Shown here in pieces: positions 50,201-62,134 of a stretch of DNA of 64,000 bases (the stretch's first letter is position 1; each line of letters begins with the position of its first letter). The stretch comes from Apostichopus japonicus. Its lineage: Eukaryota > Echinodermata > Holothuroidea > Aspidochirotida > Stichopodidae. The position numbers and the translations under genes were made by a program. The DNA lies in contig NC_092563.1 of assembly GCF_037975245.1 (NCBI RefSeq), positions 31,151,960 through 31,215,959 of the forward strand, written 5' to 3'. The notes beneath the pieces are model-generated. The model saw only the letters and a program-made list of their open reading frames with translations, ran no database searches and was not told the origin of the DNA.

Positions 50201-53000
50201 TGAGTGTTAAGTAGGTAATATTAGTGTTTGAGCCATTGCCTTAATTTTGGTACAATGAAAGTTCCCATATAATGGTCTAGATACATTCATTTGAATAAAT
50301 TTTCAGGCCCATAAGAATCATTGATTGTTGCCTATCCTAAGTTTCCTACCAACATCATGACCCCCTCCCTACAGTAATCAAACTCTAGATTCCTTGCAAT
50401 CGTATACAAGTCCTATAAGTATATATGCAGAGATATACAATGAGTGAAAAGTAGGTATTATTATTGTTTGGATCAACGCCTTAATTTTGGTACTATGAAA
50501 GTTCCCATATAATGGTCTAGATACATTCATTTGAATAATTTTTCAGGCCCATAGGAATCATTGACTATTTCCTATCTTCAGTTTTCTACCCATATCCTGA
50601 CCCCCCCCCCCCCCCGCAGTTATCATTCTTTAGATTCACTGCAATTGTATACAAATGCAGAGATTATTGCCTAGATCCTCTTTTCCCTACCCAGATCCTG
50701 ACCCCAACCCCCTACAGTAATCAATCTCTAGATATATGTTTATAGCTCCATGATTTAATTGACCAGGGCTGTACAGGCCTACAGTAATCAATATTTAGAT
50801 TCTCTATAATTGTATACAAGTCCTATCAAGGTATATATGCAGAGATGTACAGTGAGTGTTAAGTAGGTAATATTAGTGTTTGAGCCATTGCCTTAATTTT
50901 GGTACTATGAAAGTTCCCATATAATGGTCTAGATACATTCATTTGAATAAATTTTCAGGCCCATAAGAATCATTGATTGTTGCCTATCCTAAGTTTCCTA
51001 CCAACATCATGACCCCCTCCCTACAGTAATCAAACTCTAGATTCCTTGCAATCGTATACAAGTCCTATATGCAGAGATATACAGTGAGTGTAAAGTAGGT
51101 ATCATTATTGTTTGGATCAACGCCTTAATTTTGGTACTATGAAAGTTCCCATATAATGGTCTAGATACATTCATTTGAATAATTTTTCAGGCCCATAGGA
51201 ATCATTGACTATTTCCTATCTTCAGTTTTCTACCCATATCCTGACCCCCCCCCCTGCAGTTATCATTCTTTAGATTCACTGCAATTGTATACAAATGCAG
51301 AGATTATTGCCTAGATCCTCTATTCCCTACTCAGATCCTAACCCCCACCCCCTACAGTAATCAATCTCTAGCTATATGTTTATAGCTCCATGATTTAATT
51401 GACCAGGGCTGTACAGGCCTACAGTAATCAATATTTAGATTCTCTATAATTGTATACAAGTCCTATCAAGGTATATATGCAGAGATGTACAGTGAGTGTT
51501 AAGTAGGTAATATTAGTGTTTGAGCCATTGCCTTAATTTTGGTACTATGAAAGTTCCCATATAATGGTCTAGATACATTCATTTGAATAAATTTTCAGGC
51601 CCATAAGAATCATTGATTGTTGCCTATCCTAAGTTTCTAGATTCCTTGCAATCGTATACAAGTCCTATATGCAGAGATATACAGTGAGTGTAAAGTAGGT
51701 ATTATTATTGTTTGGATCAACGCCTTAAATTTGGTACTATGAAAGTTCCCATATAATGGTCTAGATACATTCATTTGATATTTTCAGGCCCATAGGAATC
51801 ATTGACTATTTCCTATCTTCAGTTTTCTACCCATATCCTGACCCCCCCCCCTGCAGTTATCATTCTTTAGATTCACTGCAATTGTATACAAATGCAGAGA
51901 TTATTGCCTAGATCCTCTATTCCCTACCCAGATCCTGACCCCCACCCCCTACAGTAATCAATCTCTAGCTATATGTTTATAGCTCCATGATTTAATTGAC
52001 CAGGGCTGTACAGGCCTACAGTAATCAATATTTAGATTCTCTATAATTGTATACAAGTCCTATCAAGGTATATATGCAGAGATGTACAGTGAGTGTTAAG
52101 TAGGTAATATTAGTGTTTGAGCCATTGCCTTAATTTTGGTACTATGAAAGTTCCCATATAATGGTCTAGATACATTCATTTGAATAAATTTTCAGGCCCA
52201 TAAGAATCATTGATTGTTGCCTATCCTAAGTTTCCTACCAACATCATGACCCCCTCCCTACAGTAATCAAACTCTAGATTCCTTGCAATCGTATACAAGT
52301 CCTATAAGTATATATGCAGAGATATACAATGAGTGTAAAGTAGGTATTATTATTGTTTGGATCAACGCCTTAATTTTGGTACTATGAAAGTTCCCATATA
52401 ATGGTCTAGATACATTCATTTGAATAATTTTTCAGGCCCATAGGAATCATTGACTATTTCCTATCTTCAGTTTTCTACCCATATCCTGACCCCCCCCCCC
52501 CCCCGCAGTTATCATTCTTTAGATTCACTGCAATTGTATACAAATGCAGAGATTATTGCCTAGATCCTCTTTTCCCTACCCAGATCCTGACCCCAACCCC
52601 CTACAGTAATCAATCTCTAGATATATGTTTATAGCTCCATGATTTAATTGACCAGGGCTGTACAGGCCTACAGTAATCAATATTTAGATTCTCTATAATT
52701 GTATACAAGTCCTATCAAGGTATATATGCAGAGATGTACAGTGAGTGTTAAGTAGGTAATATTAGTGTTTGAGCCATTGCCTTAATTTTGGTACTATGAA
52801 AGTTCCCATATAATGGTCTAGATACATTCATTTGAATAAATTTTCAGGCCCATAAGAATCATTGATTGTTGCCTATCCTAAGTTTCCTACCAACATCATG
52901 ACCCCCTCCCTACAGTAATCAAACTCTAGATTCCTTGCAATCGTATACAAGTCCTATATGCAGAGATATATAGTGAGTGTAAAGTAGGTTTTATTATTGT
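47260..53000. repeat. Satellite B territory 2: 1,252 bp and ~3,796 bp periods
   Basis: A beta variant with a 40 bp alpha/beta junction deletion (CCTAAGTTTCTAGATTCC) occurs at 47,843, 49,095 and 51,637. It is always linked to CCTTAAATTTGG and CATTTGATATTTTCAGG. GTAGGTATCATTATTG plus TACTCAGATCCTAACCCCC occur near 47,303/47,534 and again about 3,796 bp further on near 51,098/51,330. Copies with CCTCTTTTCCCTACC and GACCCCAACCCCC are interspersed. Confidence 0.75.
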
Positions 53001-54853
53001 TTGGATCAACGCCTTAATTTTGGTACTATGAAAGTTCCCATATAATGGTCTAGATACATTCATTTGAATAATTTTTCAGGCCCATAGGAATCATTGACTA
53101 TTTCCTATCTTCAGTTTTCTACCCATATCCTGATCCCCCCCCCCCCCCGCAGTTATCATTCTTTAGATTCACTGCAATTGTATACAAATGCAGAGATTAT
53201 TGCCTAGATCCTCTATTCCCTACCCAGATCCTGACCCCCACACCCTACAGTAATCAATCTCTAGATATATGTTTATAGCTCCATGATTTAATTGACCAGG
53301 GCTGTACAGGCCTACAGTAATCAATATTTAGATTCTCTATAATTGTATACAAGTCCTATCAAGGTATATATGCAGAGATGTACAGTGAGTGTTAAGTAGG
53401 TAATATTAGTGTTTGAGCCATTGCCTTAATTTTGGTACTATGAAAGTTCCCATACAATGGTCTAGATACATTCATTTGAATAAATTTTCAGGCCCATAAG
53501 AATCATTGATTGTTGCCTATCCTAAGTTTCCTACCAACATCATGACCCCCTCCCTACAGTAATCAAACTCTAGATTCCTTGCAATCGTATACAAGTCCTA
53601 TAAGTATATATGCAGAGATATACAGTGAGTGTAAAGTAGGTATTATTATTGTTTGGATCAACGCCTTAATTTTGGTACTATGAAAGTTCCCATATAATGG
53701 TCTAGATACATTCATTTGAATAATTTTTCAGGCCCATAGGAATCATTGACTATTTCCTATCTTCAGTTTTCTACCCATATCCTGACCCCCTCCCCCTGCA
53801 GTTATCATTCTTTAGATTCACTGCAATTGTATACAAATGCAGAGATTATTTCCTAGATCCTCTATTCCCTACCCAGATCCTGACCCCCACTCCCTACAGT
53901 AATCAATCTCTAGATATATGTTTATAGCTCCATGATTTAATTGACCAGGGCTGTACAGGCCTACAGTAATCAATATTTAGATTCTCTATAATTGTATACA
54001 AGTCCTATCAAGGTATATATGCAGAGATGTACAGTGAGTGTTAAGTAGGTAATATTAGTGTTTGAGCCATTGCCTTAATTTTGGTACTATGAAAGTTCCC
54101 ATATAATGGTCTAGATACATTCATTTGAATAAATTTTCAGGCCCATAAGAATCATTGATTGCTGCCTATCCTAAGTTTCCTACCAACATCATGACCCCCT
54201 CCCTACAGTAATCAAACTCTAGATTCCTTGCAATCGTATACAAGTCCTATAAGTATATATGCAGAGATATACAGTGAGTGTAAAGTAGGTATTATTATTG
54301 TTTGGATCAACGCCTTAATTTTGGTACTATGAAAGTTCCCATATAATGGTCTAGATACATTCATTTGAATAATTTTTCAGGCCCATAGGAATCATTGACT
54401 ATTTCCTATCTTCAGTTTTCTACCCATATCCTGACCCCCCCCCCTGCAGTTATCATTCTTTAGATTCCTTGCAAATGTATACAAATGCAGAGATTATTGC
54501 CTAGATCCTCTTTTCCCTACCCAGATCCTGACCCCAACCCCCTACAGTAATCAATCTCTAGCTATATGTTTATAGCTCCATGATTTAATTGACCAGGGCT
54601 GTACAGGCCTACAGTAATCAATATTTAGATTCTCTATAATTGTATACAAGTCCTATCAAGGTATATATGCAGAGATGTACAGTGAGTGTTAAGTAGGTAA
54701 TATTAGTGTTTGAGCCATTGCCTTAATTTTGGTACTATGAAAGTTCCCATATAATGGTCTAGATACATTCATTTGAATAAATTTTCAGGCCCATAAGAAT
54801 CATTGATTGTTGCCTATCCTAAGTTTCCTACCAACATCATGACCCCCTCCCTA

Positions 54854-55333
54854 CAGTAATCAAACTCTAGATTCCTTGCAATCGTATACAAGTCCTATAA
54901 GTATATATGCAGAGATATACAGTGAGTGTAAAGTAGGTATTATTATTGTTTGGATCAACGCCTTAATTTTGGTACTATGAAAGTTCCCATATAATGGTCT
55001 ACATACATTCATTTGAATAAATTTTCAGGCCCATAAGAATCATTGATTAATGCCTATCCTAAGTTTCCTACCAACATCATGACCCCCTCCCTACAGTAAG
55101 CAAACTCTAGATTCCTTGCAATCGTATACAAGTCCTATAAGTATATATGCAGAGATATACAGTGAGTGTAAAGTAGGTATTATTATTGTTTGGATCAACG
55201 CCTTAATTTTGGTACTATGAAAGTTCCCATATAATGGTCTAGATACATTCATTTGAATAAATTTTCAGGCCCATAAGAATCATTGATTAATGCCTATCCT
55301 AAGTTTCCTACCAACATCATGACCCCCTCCCTA
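54854..55333. repeat. Two tandem beta/alpha hybrid subunits (240 bp each)
   Basis: Subunits 54,854-55,093 and 55,094-55,333 start as beta (CAAACTCTAGATTCC, GTTTGGATCAACGCC). They switch within the shared TTAATTTTGGTACTATGAAA to CATTTGAATA stretch and end as alpha (AATTTTCAGGCCCATAAGAA, CCTATCCTAAG, CATGACCCCCTCCCTA). Both have GATTAATGCC where alpha has GATTGTTGCC. Confidence 0.85.
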
Positions 55334-56388
55334 CAGTAAGCAAACTCTAGATTCCTTGCAATCGTATACAAGTCCTATAAGTATATATGCAGAGATATAC
55401 AGTGAGTGTAAAGTAGGTATTATTATTGTTTGGATCAACGCCTTAATTTTGGTACTATGAAAGTTCCCATATAATGGTCTAGATACATTCGTTTGAATAA
55501 TTTTTCAGGCCCATAGGAATCATTGATTATTTCCTATCTTCAGTTTTCTTCTCATTTCCTGACCCCCCCCCCTGCAGTTATCATTCTTTAGATTCACTGC
55601 AATTGTATACAAATGCAGAGATTATTGCCTAGATCCTCTATTCCCTACCCAGATCCTGACCCCCACCCCCTACAGTAATCAATCTCTAGATATATGTGTA
55701 TAGCTCCATGATTTAATTGACCAGGGCTGTACAGGCCTACAGTAATCAATATTTAGATTCTCTATAATTGTATACAAGTCCTATCAAGGTATATATGCAG
55801 AGATGTACAGTGAGTGTTAAGTAGGTAATATTAGTGTTTGAGCCATTGCCTTAATTTTGGTACTATGAAAGTTCCCATATAATGGTCTAGATACATTCAT
55901 TTGAATAAATTTTCAGGCCCATAAGAATCATTGATTGTTGCCTATCCTAAGTTTCCTACCAACATCATGACCCCCTCCCTACAGTAATCAAACTCTAGAT
56001 TCCTTGCAATCGTATACAAGTCCTATAAGTGTATATGCAGAGATATACAGTAAGTGTATAGTAGGTATTATTATTGTTTGGATCAACGCCTTAATCTTGG
56101 TACTATGAAAGTTCCCATATAATGGTCTAGATACATTCATTTGAATAATTTTTCAGGCCCATAGGAATCATTGACTATTTCCTATCTTCAGTTTTCTACC
56201 CATATCCTGACCCCCCCCCCCTGCAGTTATCATTCTTTAGATTCACTGCAATTGTATACAAATGCAGAGATTATTGCCTAGATCCTCTATTCCCTACCCA
56301 GATCCTGACCCCCACCCCCTACAGTAATCAATCTCTAGCTATATGTTTATAGCTCCATGATTTAATTGACCAGGGCTGTACAGGCCTA

Positions 56389-56630
56389 CAGTAATCAATA
56401 TTTAGATTCCCTATAATTGTATACAAGTCCTATCAAGGTATATATGCAGAGATGTACAGTGAGTGTTAAGTAGGTAATATTAGTGTTTGAGCCATTGCCT
56501 TAATTTTGGTACTATGAAAGTTCCCATATAATGGTCTAGATACATTCATTTGAATAAATTTTCAGGCCCATAAGAATCATTGATTGTTGCCTATCCTAAG
56601 TTTCCTACCAACATCATGACCCCCTCCCTA
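56389..56630. repeat. Satellite B alpha subunit (242 bp)
   Basis: Diagnostic sites are CAATATTTAGATTC, CCTATCAAGGTATATATGC, GTTAAGTAGGTAATATTAG, GAATAAATTTTCAGG and GATTGTTGCCTATCCTAAG. The middle stretch from TTAATTTTGGTACTATGAAA to TAGATACATTCATTTGAATA is shared with beta. Confidence 0.85.
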
Positions 56631-56871
56631 CAGTAAGCAAACTCTAGATTCCTTGCAATCGTATACAAGTCCTATAAGTATATATGCAGAGATATACAGT
56701 GAGTGTAAAGTAGGTATTATTATTGTTTGGATCAACGCCTTAATTTTGGTACTATGAAAGTTCCCATATAATGGTCTAGATACATTCATTTGAATAATTT
56801 TTCAGGCCCATAGGAATCATTGACTATTTCCTATCTTCAGTTTTCTACTCATTTCCTGACCCCCCCCCCTG
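56631..56871. repeat. Satellite B beta subunit (241 bp)
   Basis: Diagnostic sites are CAAACTCTAGATTCC, GTAAAGTAGGTATTATTATT, GTTTGGATCAACGCC, GAATAATTTTTCAGG and GACTATTTCCTATCTTCAG. It ends in a homopolymeric C run of variable length followed by TG or G. Confidence 0.85.
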
Positions 56872-56969
56872 CAGTTATCATTCTTTAGATTCACTGCAAT
56901 TGTATACAAATGCAGAGATTATTGCCTAGATCCTCTATTCCCTACCCAGATCCTGACCCCCACTCCCTA
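56872..56969. repeat. Satellite B gamma subunit (98 bp)
   Basis: It starts CAGTTATCATTCTTTAG and matches the first part of alpha and beta through TTGTATACAA and ATGCAGAGAT. It then jumps to TTGCCTAGATCC and a TTCCCTACCCAGATCCTGAC tail resembling the end of beta. The pattern suggests an alpha/beta-type repeat with its middle deleted. Confidence 0.75.
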
Positions 56970-57036
56970 CAGTAATCAATCTCTAGATATATGTTTATAG
57001 CTCCATGATTTAATTGACCAGGGCTGTACAGGCCTA
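56970..57036. repeat. Satellite B delta subunit (67 bp)
   Basis: It starts CAGTAATCAATCTCTAGATA and runs through TTTATAGCTCCATGATTT and GACCAGGGCTGTACAGGCCT to the next alpha. Only its first ~20 bp resemble the other subunits. Copies alternate between CTAGATATATG and CTAGCTATATG. Confidence 0.75.
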
Positions 57037-57278
57037 CAGTAATCAATATTTAGATTCTCTATAATTGTATACAAGTCCTATCAAGGTATATATGCAGAGA
57101 TGTACAGTGAGTGTTAAGTAGGTAATATTAGTGTTTGAGCCATTGCCTTAATTTTGGTACTATGAAAGTTCCCATATAATGGTCTAGATACATTCATTTG
57201 AATAAATTTTCAGGCCCATAAGAATCATTGATTGTTGCCTATCCTAAGTTTCCTACCAACATCATGACCCCCTCCCTA

Positions 57279-57518
57279 CAGTAATCAAACTCTAGATTCC
57301 TTGCAATCGTATACAAGTCCTATAAGTATATATGCAGAGATATACAGTGAGTGTAAAGTAGGTATTATTATTGTTTGGATCAACGCCTTAATTTTGGTAC
57401 TATGAAAGTTCCCATATAATGGTCTAGATACATTCATTTGAATAAATTTTCAGGCCCATAAGAATCATTGATTAATGCCTATCCTAAGTTTCTTACCAAC
57501 ATCATGACCCCCTCCCTA
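57279..57518. repeat. Beta/alpha hybrid subunit
   Basis: Same structure and the same GATTAATGCC marker as the tandem pair at 54,854-55,333, again exactly 240 bp. It is followed by a beta starting CAGTAAGCAAAC, with a private TTTCTTACCAAC change. Confidence 0.85.
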
Positions 57519-58169
57519 CAGTAAGCAAACTCTAGATTCCTTGCAATCGTATACAAGTCCTATCAAGGTATATATGCAGAGATATACAGTGAGTGTAAAG
57601 TAGGTATTATTATTGTTTGGATCAACGCCTTAATTTTGGTACTATGAAAGTTCCCATATAATGGTCTAGATACATTCATTTGAATAATTTTTCAGGCCCA
57701 TAGGAATCATTGACTATTTCCTATCTTCAGTTTTCTACTCATTTCCTGACCCCCCCCCCCTGCAGTTATCATTCTTTAGATTCACTGCAATTGTATACAA
57801 ATGCAGAGATTATTGCCTAGATCCTCTATTCCCTACCCAGATCCTGACCCCCACCCCCTACAGTAATCAATCTCTAGCTATATGTTTATAGCTCCATGAT
57901 TCAATTGACCAGGGCTGTACAGGCCTACAGTAATCAATATTTAGATTCTCTATAATTGTATACAAGTCCTATCAAGGTATATATGCAGAGATGTACAGTG
58001 AGTGTTAAGTAGGTAATATTAGTGTTTGAGCCATTGCCTTAATTTTGGTACTATGAAAGTTCCCATATAATGGTCTAGATACATTCATTTGAATAAATTT
58101 TCAGGCCCATAAGAATCATTGATTGTTGCCTATCCTAAGTTTCCTACCAACATCATGACCCCCTCCCTA

Positions 58170-58409
58170 CAGTAATCAAACTCTAGATTCCTTGCAATCG
58201 TATACAAGTCCTATAAGTGTATATGCAGAGATATACAGTGAGTGTAAAGTAGGTATTATTATTGTTTGGATCAACGCCTTAATTTTGGTACTATGAAAGT
58301 TCCCATATAATGGTCTAGATACATTCATTTGAATAAATTTTCAGGCCCATAAGAATCATTGATTAATGCCTATCCTAAGTTTCCTACCAACATCATGACC
58401 CCCTCCCTA
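58170..58409. repeat. Beta/alpha hybrid subunit
   Basis: 240 bp, beta start and alpha end, GATTAATGCC marker. It has AAGTGTATATGC in place of AAGTATATATGC. The next beta begins CAGTAAGCACAC. Confidence 0.85.
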
Positions 58410-59706
58410 CAGTAAGCACACTCTAGATTCCTTGCAATCGTATACAAGTCCTATAAGTATATATGCAGAGATATACAGTGAGTGTAAAGTAGGTATTATT
58501 ATTGTTTGGATCAACGCCTTAATTTTGGTACTATGAAAGTTCCCATATAATGGTCTAGATACATTCATTTGAATAATTTTTCAGGCCCATAGGAATCATT
58601 GACTATTTCCTATCTTCAGTTTTCTACCCATATCCTGACCCCCCCCCCCTGCAGTTATCATTCTTTAGATTCACTGCAATTGTATACAAATGCAGAGATT
58701 ATTGCCTAGATCCTCTATTCCCTACCCAGATCCTGACCCCTACCCCCTACAGTAATCAATCTCTAGCTATATGTTTATAGCTCCATGATTTAATTGACCA
58801 GGGCTGTACAGGCCTACAGTAATCAATATTTAGATTCTCTATAATTGTATACAAGTCCTATCAAGGTATATATGCAGAGATGTACAGTGAGTGTTAAGTA
58901 GGTAATATTAGTGTTTGAGCCATTGCCTTAATTTTGGTACTATGAAAGTTCCCATATAATGGTCTAGATACATTCATTTGAATAAATTTTCAGGCCCATA
59001 AGAATCATTGATTGTTGCCTATCCTAAGTTTCCTACCAACATCATGACCCCCTCCCTACAGTAAGCAAACTCTAGATTCCTTGCAATCGTATACAAGTCC
59101 TATAAGTATATATGCAGAGATATACAGTGAGTGTAAAGTAGGTATTATTATTGTTTGGATCAACGCCTTAATTTTGGTACTATGAAAGTTCCCATATAAT
59201 GGTCTAGATACATTCATTTGAATAATTTTTCAGGCCCATAGGAATCATTGACTATTTCCTATCTTCAGTTTTCTACTCATTTCCTGACCCCCCCCCCTGC
59301 AGTTATCATTCTTTAGATTCACTGCAATTGTATACAAATGCAGAGATTATTGCCTAGATCCTCTATTCCCTACCCAGATCCTGACCCCCACTCCCTACAG
59401 TAATCAATCTCTAGATATATGTTTATAGCTCCATGATTTAATTGACCAGGGCTGTACAGGCCTACAGTAATCAATATTTAGATTCTCTATAATTGTATAC
59501 AAGTCCTATCAAGGTATATATACAGAGATGTACATTGAGTGTTAAGTAGGTAATATTAGTGTTTGAGCCATTGCCTTAATTTTGGTACTATGAAAGTTCC
59601 CATATAATGGTCTAGATACATTCATTTGAATAAATTTTCAGGCCCATAAGAATCATTGATTGTTGCCTATCCTAAGTTTCCTACCAACATCATGACCCCC
59701 TCCCTA

Positions 59707-59946
59707 CAGTAATCAAACTCTAGATTCCTTGCAATCGTATACAAGTCCTATAAGTGTATATGCAGAGATATACAGTGAGTGTAAAGTAGGTATTATTATT
59801 GTTTGGATCAACGCCTTAATTTTGGTACTATGAAAGTTCCCATATAATGGTCTAGATACATTCATTTGAATAAATTTTCAGGCCCATAAGAATCATTGAT
59901 TAATGCCTATCCTGAGTTTCCTACCAACATCATGACCCCCTCCCTA
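59707..59946. repeat. Beta/alpha hybrid subunit
   Basis: 240 bp with the GATTAATGCC marker, AAGTGTATATGC and a private CCTGAGTTTCC change. It sits 1,537 bp after the preceding hybrid. Confidence 0.85.
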
Positions 59947-61894
59947 CAGTAAGCAAACTCTAGATTCCTTGCAATCGTATACAAGTCCTATAAGTATATA
60001 TGCAGAGATATACAGTGAGTGTAAAGTAGGTATTATTATTGTTTGGATCAACGCCTTAATTTTGGTACTATGAAAGTTCCCATATAATGGTCTAGATACA
60101 TTCATTTGAATAATTTTTCAGGCCCATAGGAATCATTGACTATTTCCTATCTTCAGTTTTCTACCCATATCCTGACCCCCCCCCCCTGCAGTTATCATTC
60201 TTTAGATTCACTGCAATTGTATACAAATGCAGAGATTATTGCCTAGATCCTCTATTCCCTACCCAGATCCTGACCCCCACCCCCTACAGTAATCAATCTC
60301 TAGCTATATGTTTATAGCTCCATGATTTAATTGACCAGGGCTGTACAGGCCTACAGTAATCAATATTTAGATTCTCTATAATTGTATACAAGTCCTATCA
60401 AGGTATATATGCAGAGATGTACAGTGAGTGTTAAGTAGGTAATATTAGTGTTTGAGCCATTGCCTTAATTTTGGTACTATGAAAGTTCCCATATAATGGT
60501 CTAGATACATTCATTTGAATAAATTTTCAGGCCCATAAGAATCATTGATTGTTGCCTATCCTAAGTTTCCTACCAACATCATGACCCCCTCCCTACAGTA
60601 AGCAAACTCTAGATTCCTTGCAATCGTATACAAGTCCTATAAGTATATATGCAGAGATATACAGTGAGTGTAAAGTAGGTATTATTATTGTTTGGATCAA
60701 CGCCTTAATTTTGGTACTATGAAAGTTCCCATATAATGGTCTAGATACATTCATTTGAATAATTTTTCAGGCCCATAGGAATCATTGACTATTTCCTATC
60801 TTCAGTTTTCTACTCATTTCCTGACCCCCCCCCCTGCAGTTATCATTCTTTAGATTCACTGCAATTGTATACAAATGCAGAGATTATTGCCTAGATCCTC
60901 TATTCCCTACCCAGATCCTGACCCCCACTCCCTACAGTAATCAATCTCTAGATATATGTTTATAGCTCCATGATTTAATTGACCAGGGCTGTACAGGCCT
61001 ACAGTAATCAATATTTAGATTCTCTATAATTGTATACAAGTCCTATCAAGGTATATATGCAGAGATGTACAGTGAGTGTTAAGTAGGTAATATTAGTGTT
61101 TGAGCCATTGCCTTAATTTTGGTACTATGAAAGTTCCCATATAATGGTCTAGATACATTCATTTGAATAAATTTTCAGGCCCATAAGAATCATTGATTGT
61201 TGCCTATCCTAAGTTTCCTACCAACATCATGACCCCCTCCCTACAGTAATCAAACTCTAGATTCCTTGCAATCGTATACAAGTCCTATAAGTGTATATGC
61301 AGAGATATACAGTGAGTGTAAAGAAGGTATTATTATTGTTTGGATCAACGCCTTAATTTTGGTACTATGAAAGTTCCCATATAATGGTCTAGATACATTC
61401 ATTTGAATAATTTTTCAGGCCCATAGGAATCATTGACTATTTCCTATCTTCAGTTTTCTACTCATTTCCTGACCCCCCCCCCCCCTGCAGTTATCATTCT
61501 TTAGATTCACTGCAATTGTATACAAATGCAGAGATTATTGCCTAGATCCTCTATTCCCTACCCAGATCCTGACCCCCACTCCCTACAGTAATCAATCTCT
61601 AGATATATGTTTATAGCTCCATGATTTAATTGACCAGGGCTGTACAGGCCTACAGTAATCAATATTTAGATTCTCTATAATTGTATACAAGTCCTATCAA
61701 GGTATATATGCAGAGATGTACAGTGAGTGTTAAGTAGGTAATATTAGTGTTTGAGCCATTGCCTTAATTTTGGTACTATGAAAGTTCCCATATAATGGTC
61801 TAGATACATTCATTTGAATAAATTTTCAGGCCCATAAGAATCATTGATTGTTGCCTATCCTAAGTTTCCTACCAACATCATGACCCCCTCCCTA

Positions 61895-62134
61895 CAGTAA
61901 TCAAACTCTAGATTCCTTGCAATCGTATACAAGTCCTATAAGTGTATATGCAGAGATATACAGTGAGTGTAAAGTAGGTATTATTATTGTTTGGATCAAC
62001 GCCTTAATTTTGGTACTATGAAAGTTCCCATATAATGGTCTAGATACATTCATTTGAATAAATTTTCAGGCCCATAAGAATCATTGATTAATGCCTATCC
62101 TAAGTTTCCTACCAACATCATGACCCCCTCCCTA
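61895..62134. repeat. Beta/alpha hybrid subunit
   Basis: 240 bp with the GATTAATGCC marker and AAGTGTATATGC. It is the last hybrid in the window and precedes the beta that carries TTCTTCTCATTTCC, the same order as at 55,334 onward. Confidence 0.85.

Larger units (their letters stand above)
56389..57036. repeat. Representative 648 bp satellite B unit
   Basis: This copy divides cleanly into four subunits, each opening with CAGT(A/T)A(T/G)CA: alpha 56,389-56,630, beta 56,631-56,871, gamma 56,872-56,969 and delta 56,970-57,036. Alpha, beta and gamma end in related C-rich tails (ATGACCCCCTCCCTA, CCTGACCCCCCCCCTG, CCTGACCCCCACTCCCTA). Alpha and beta are full-length sister repeats; gamma and delta look like truncated derivatives of the same ancestor. 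Confidence 0.85.
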
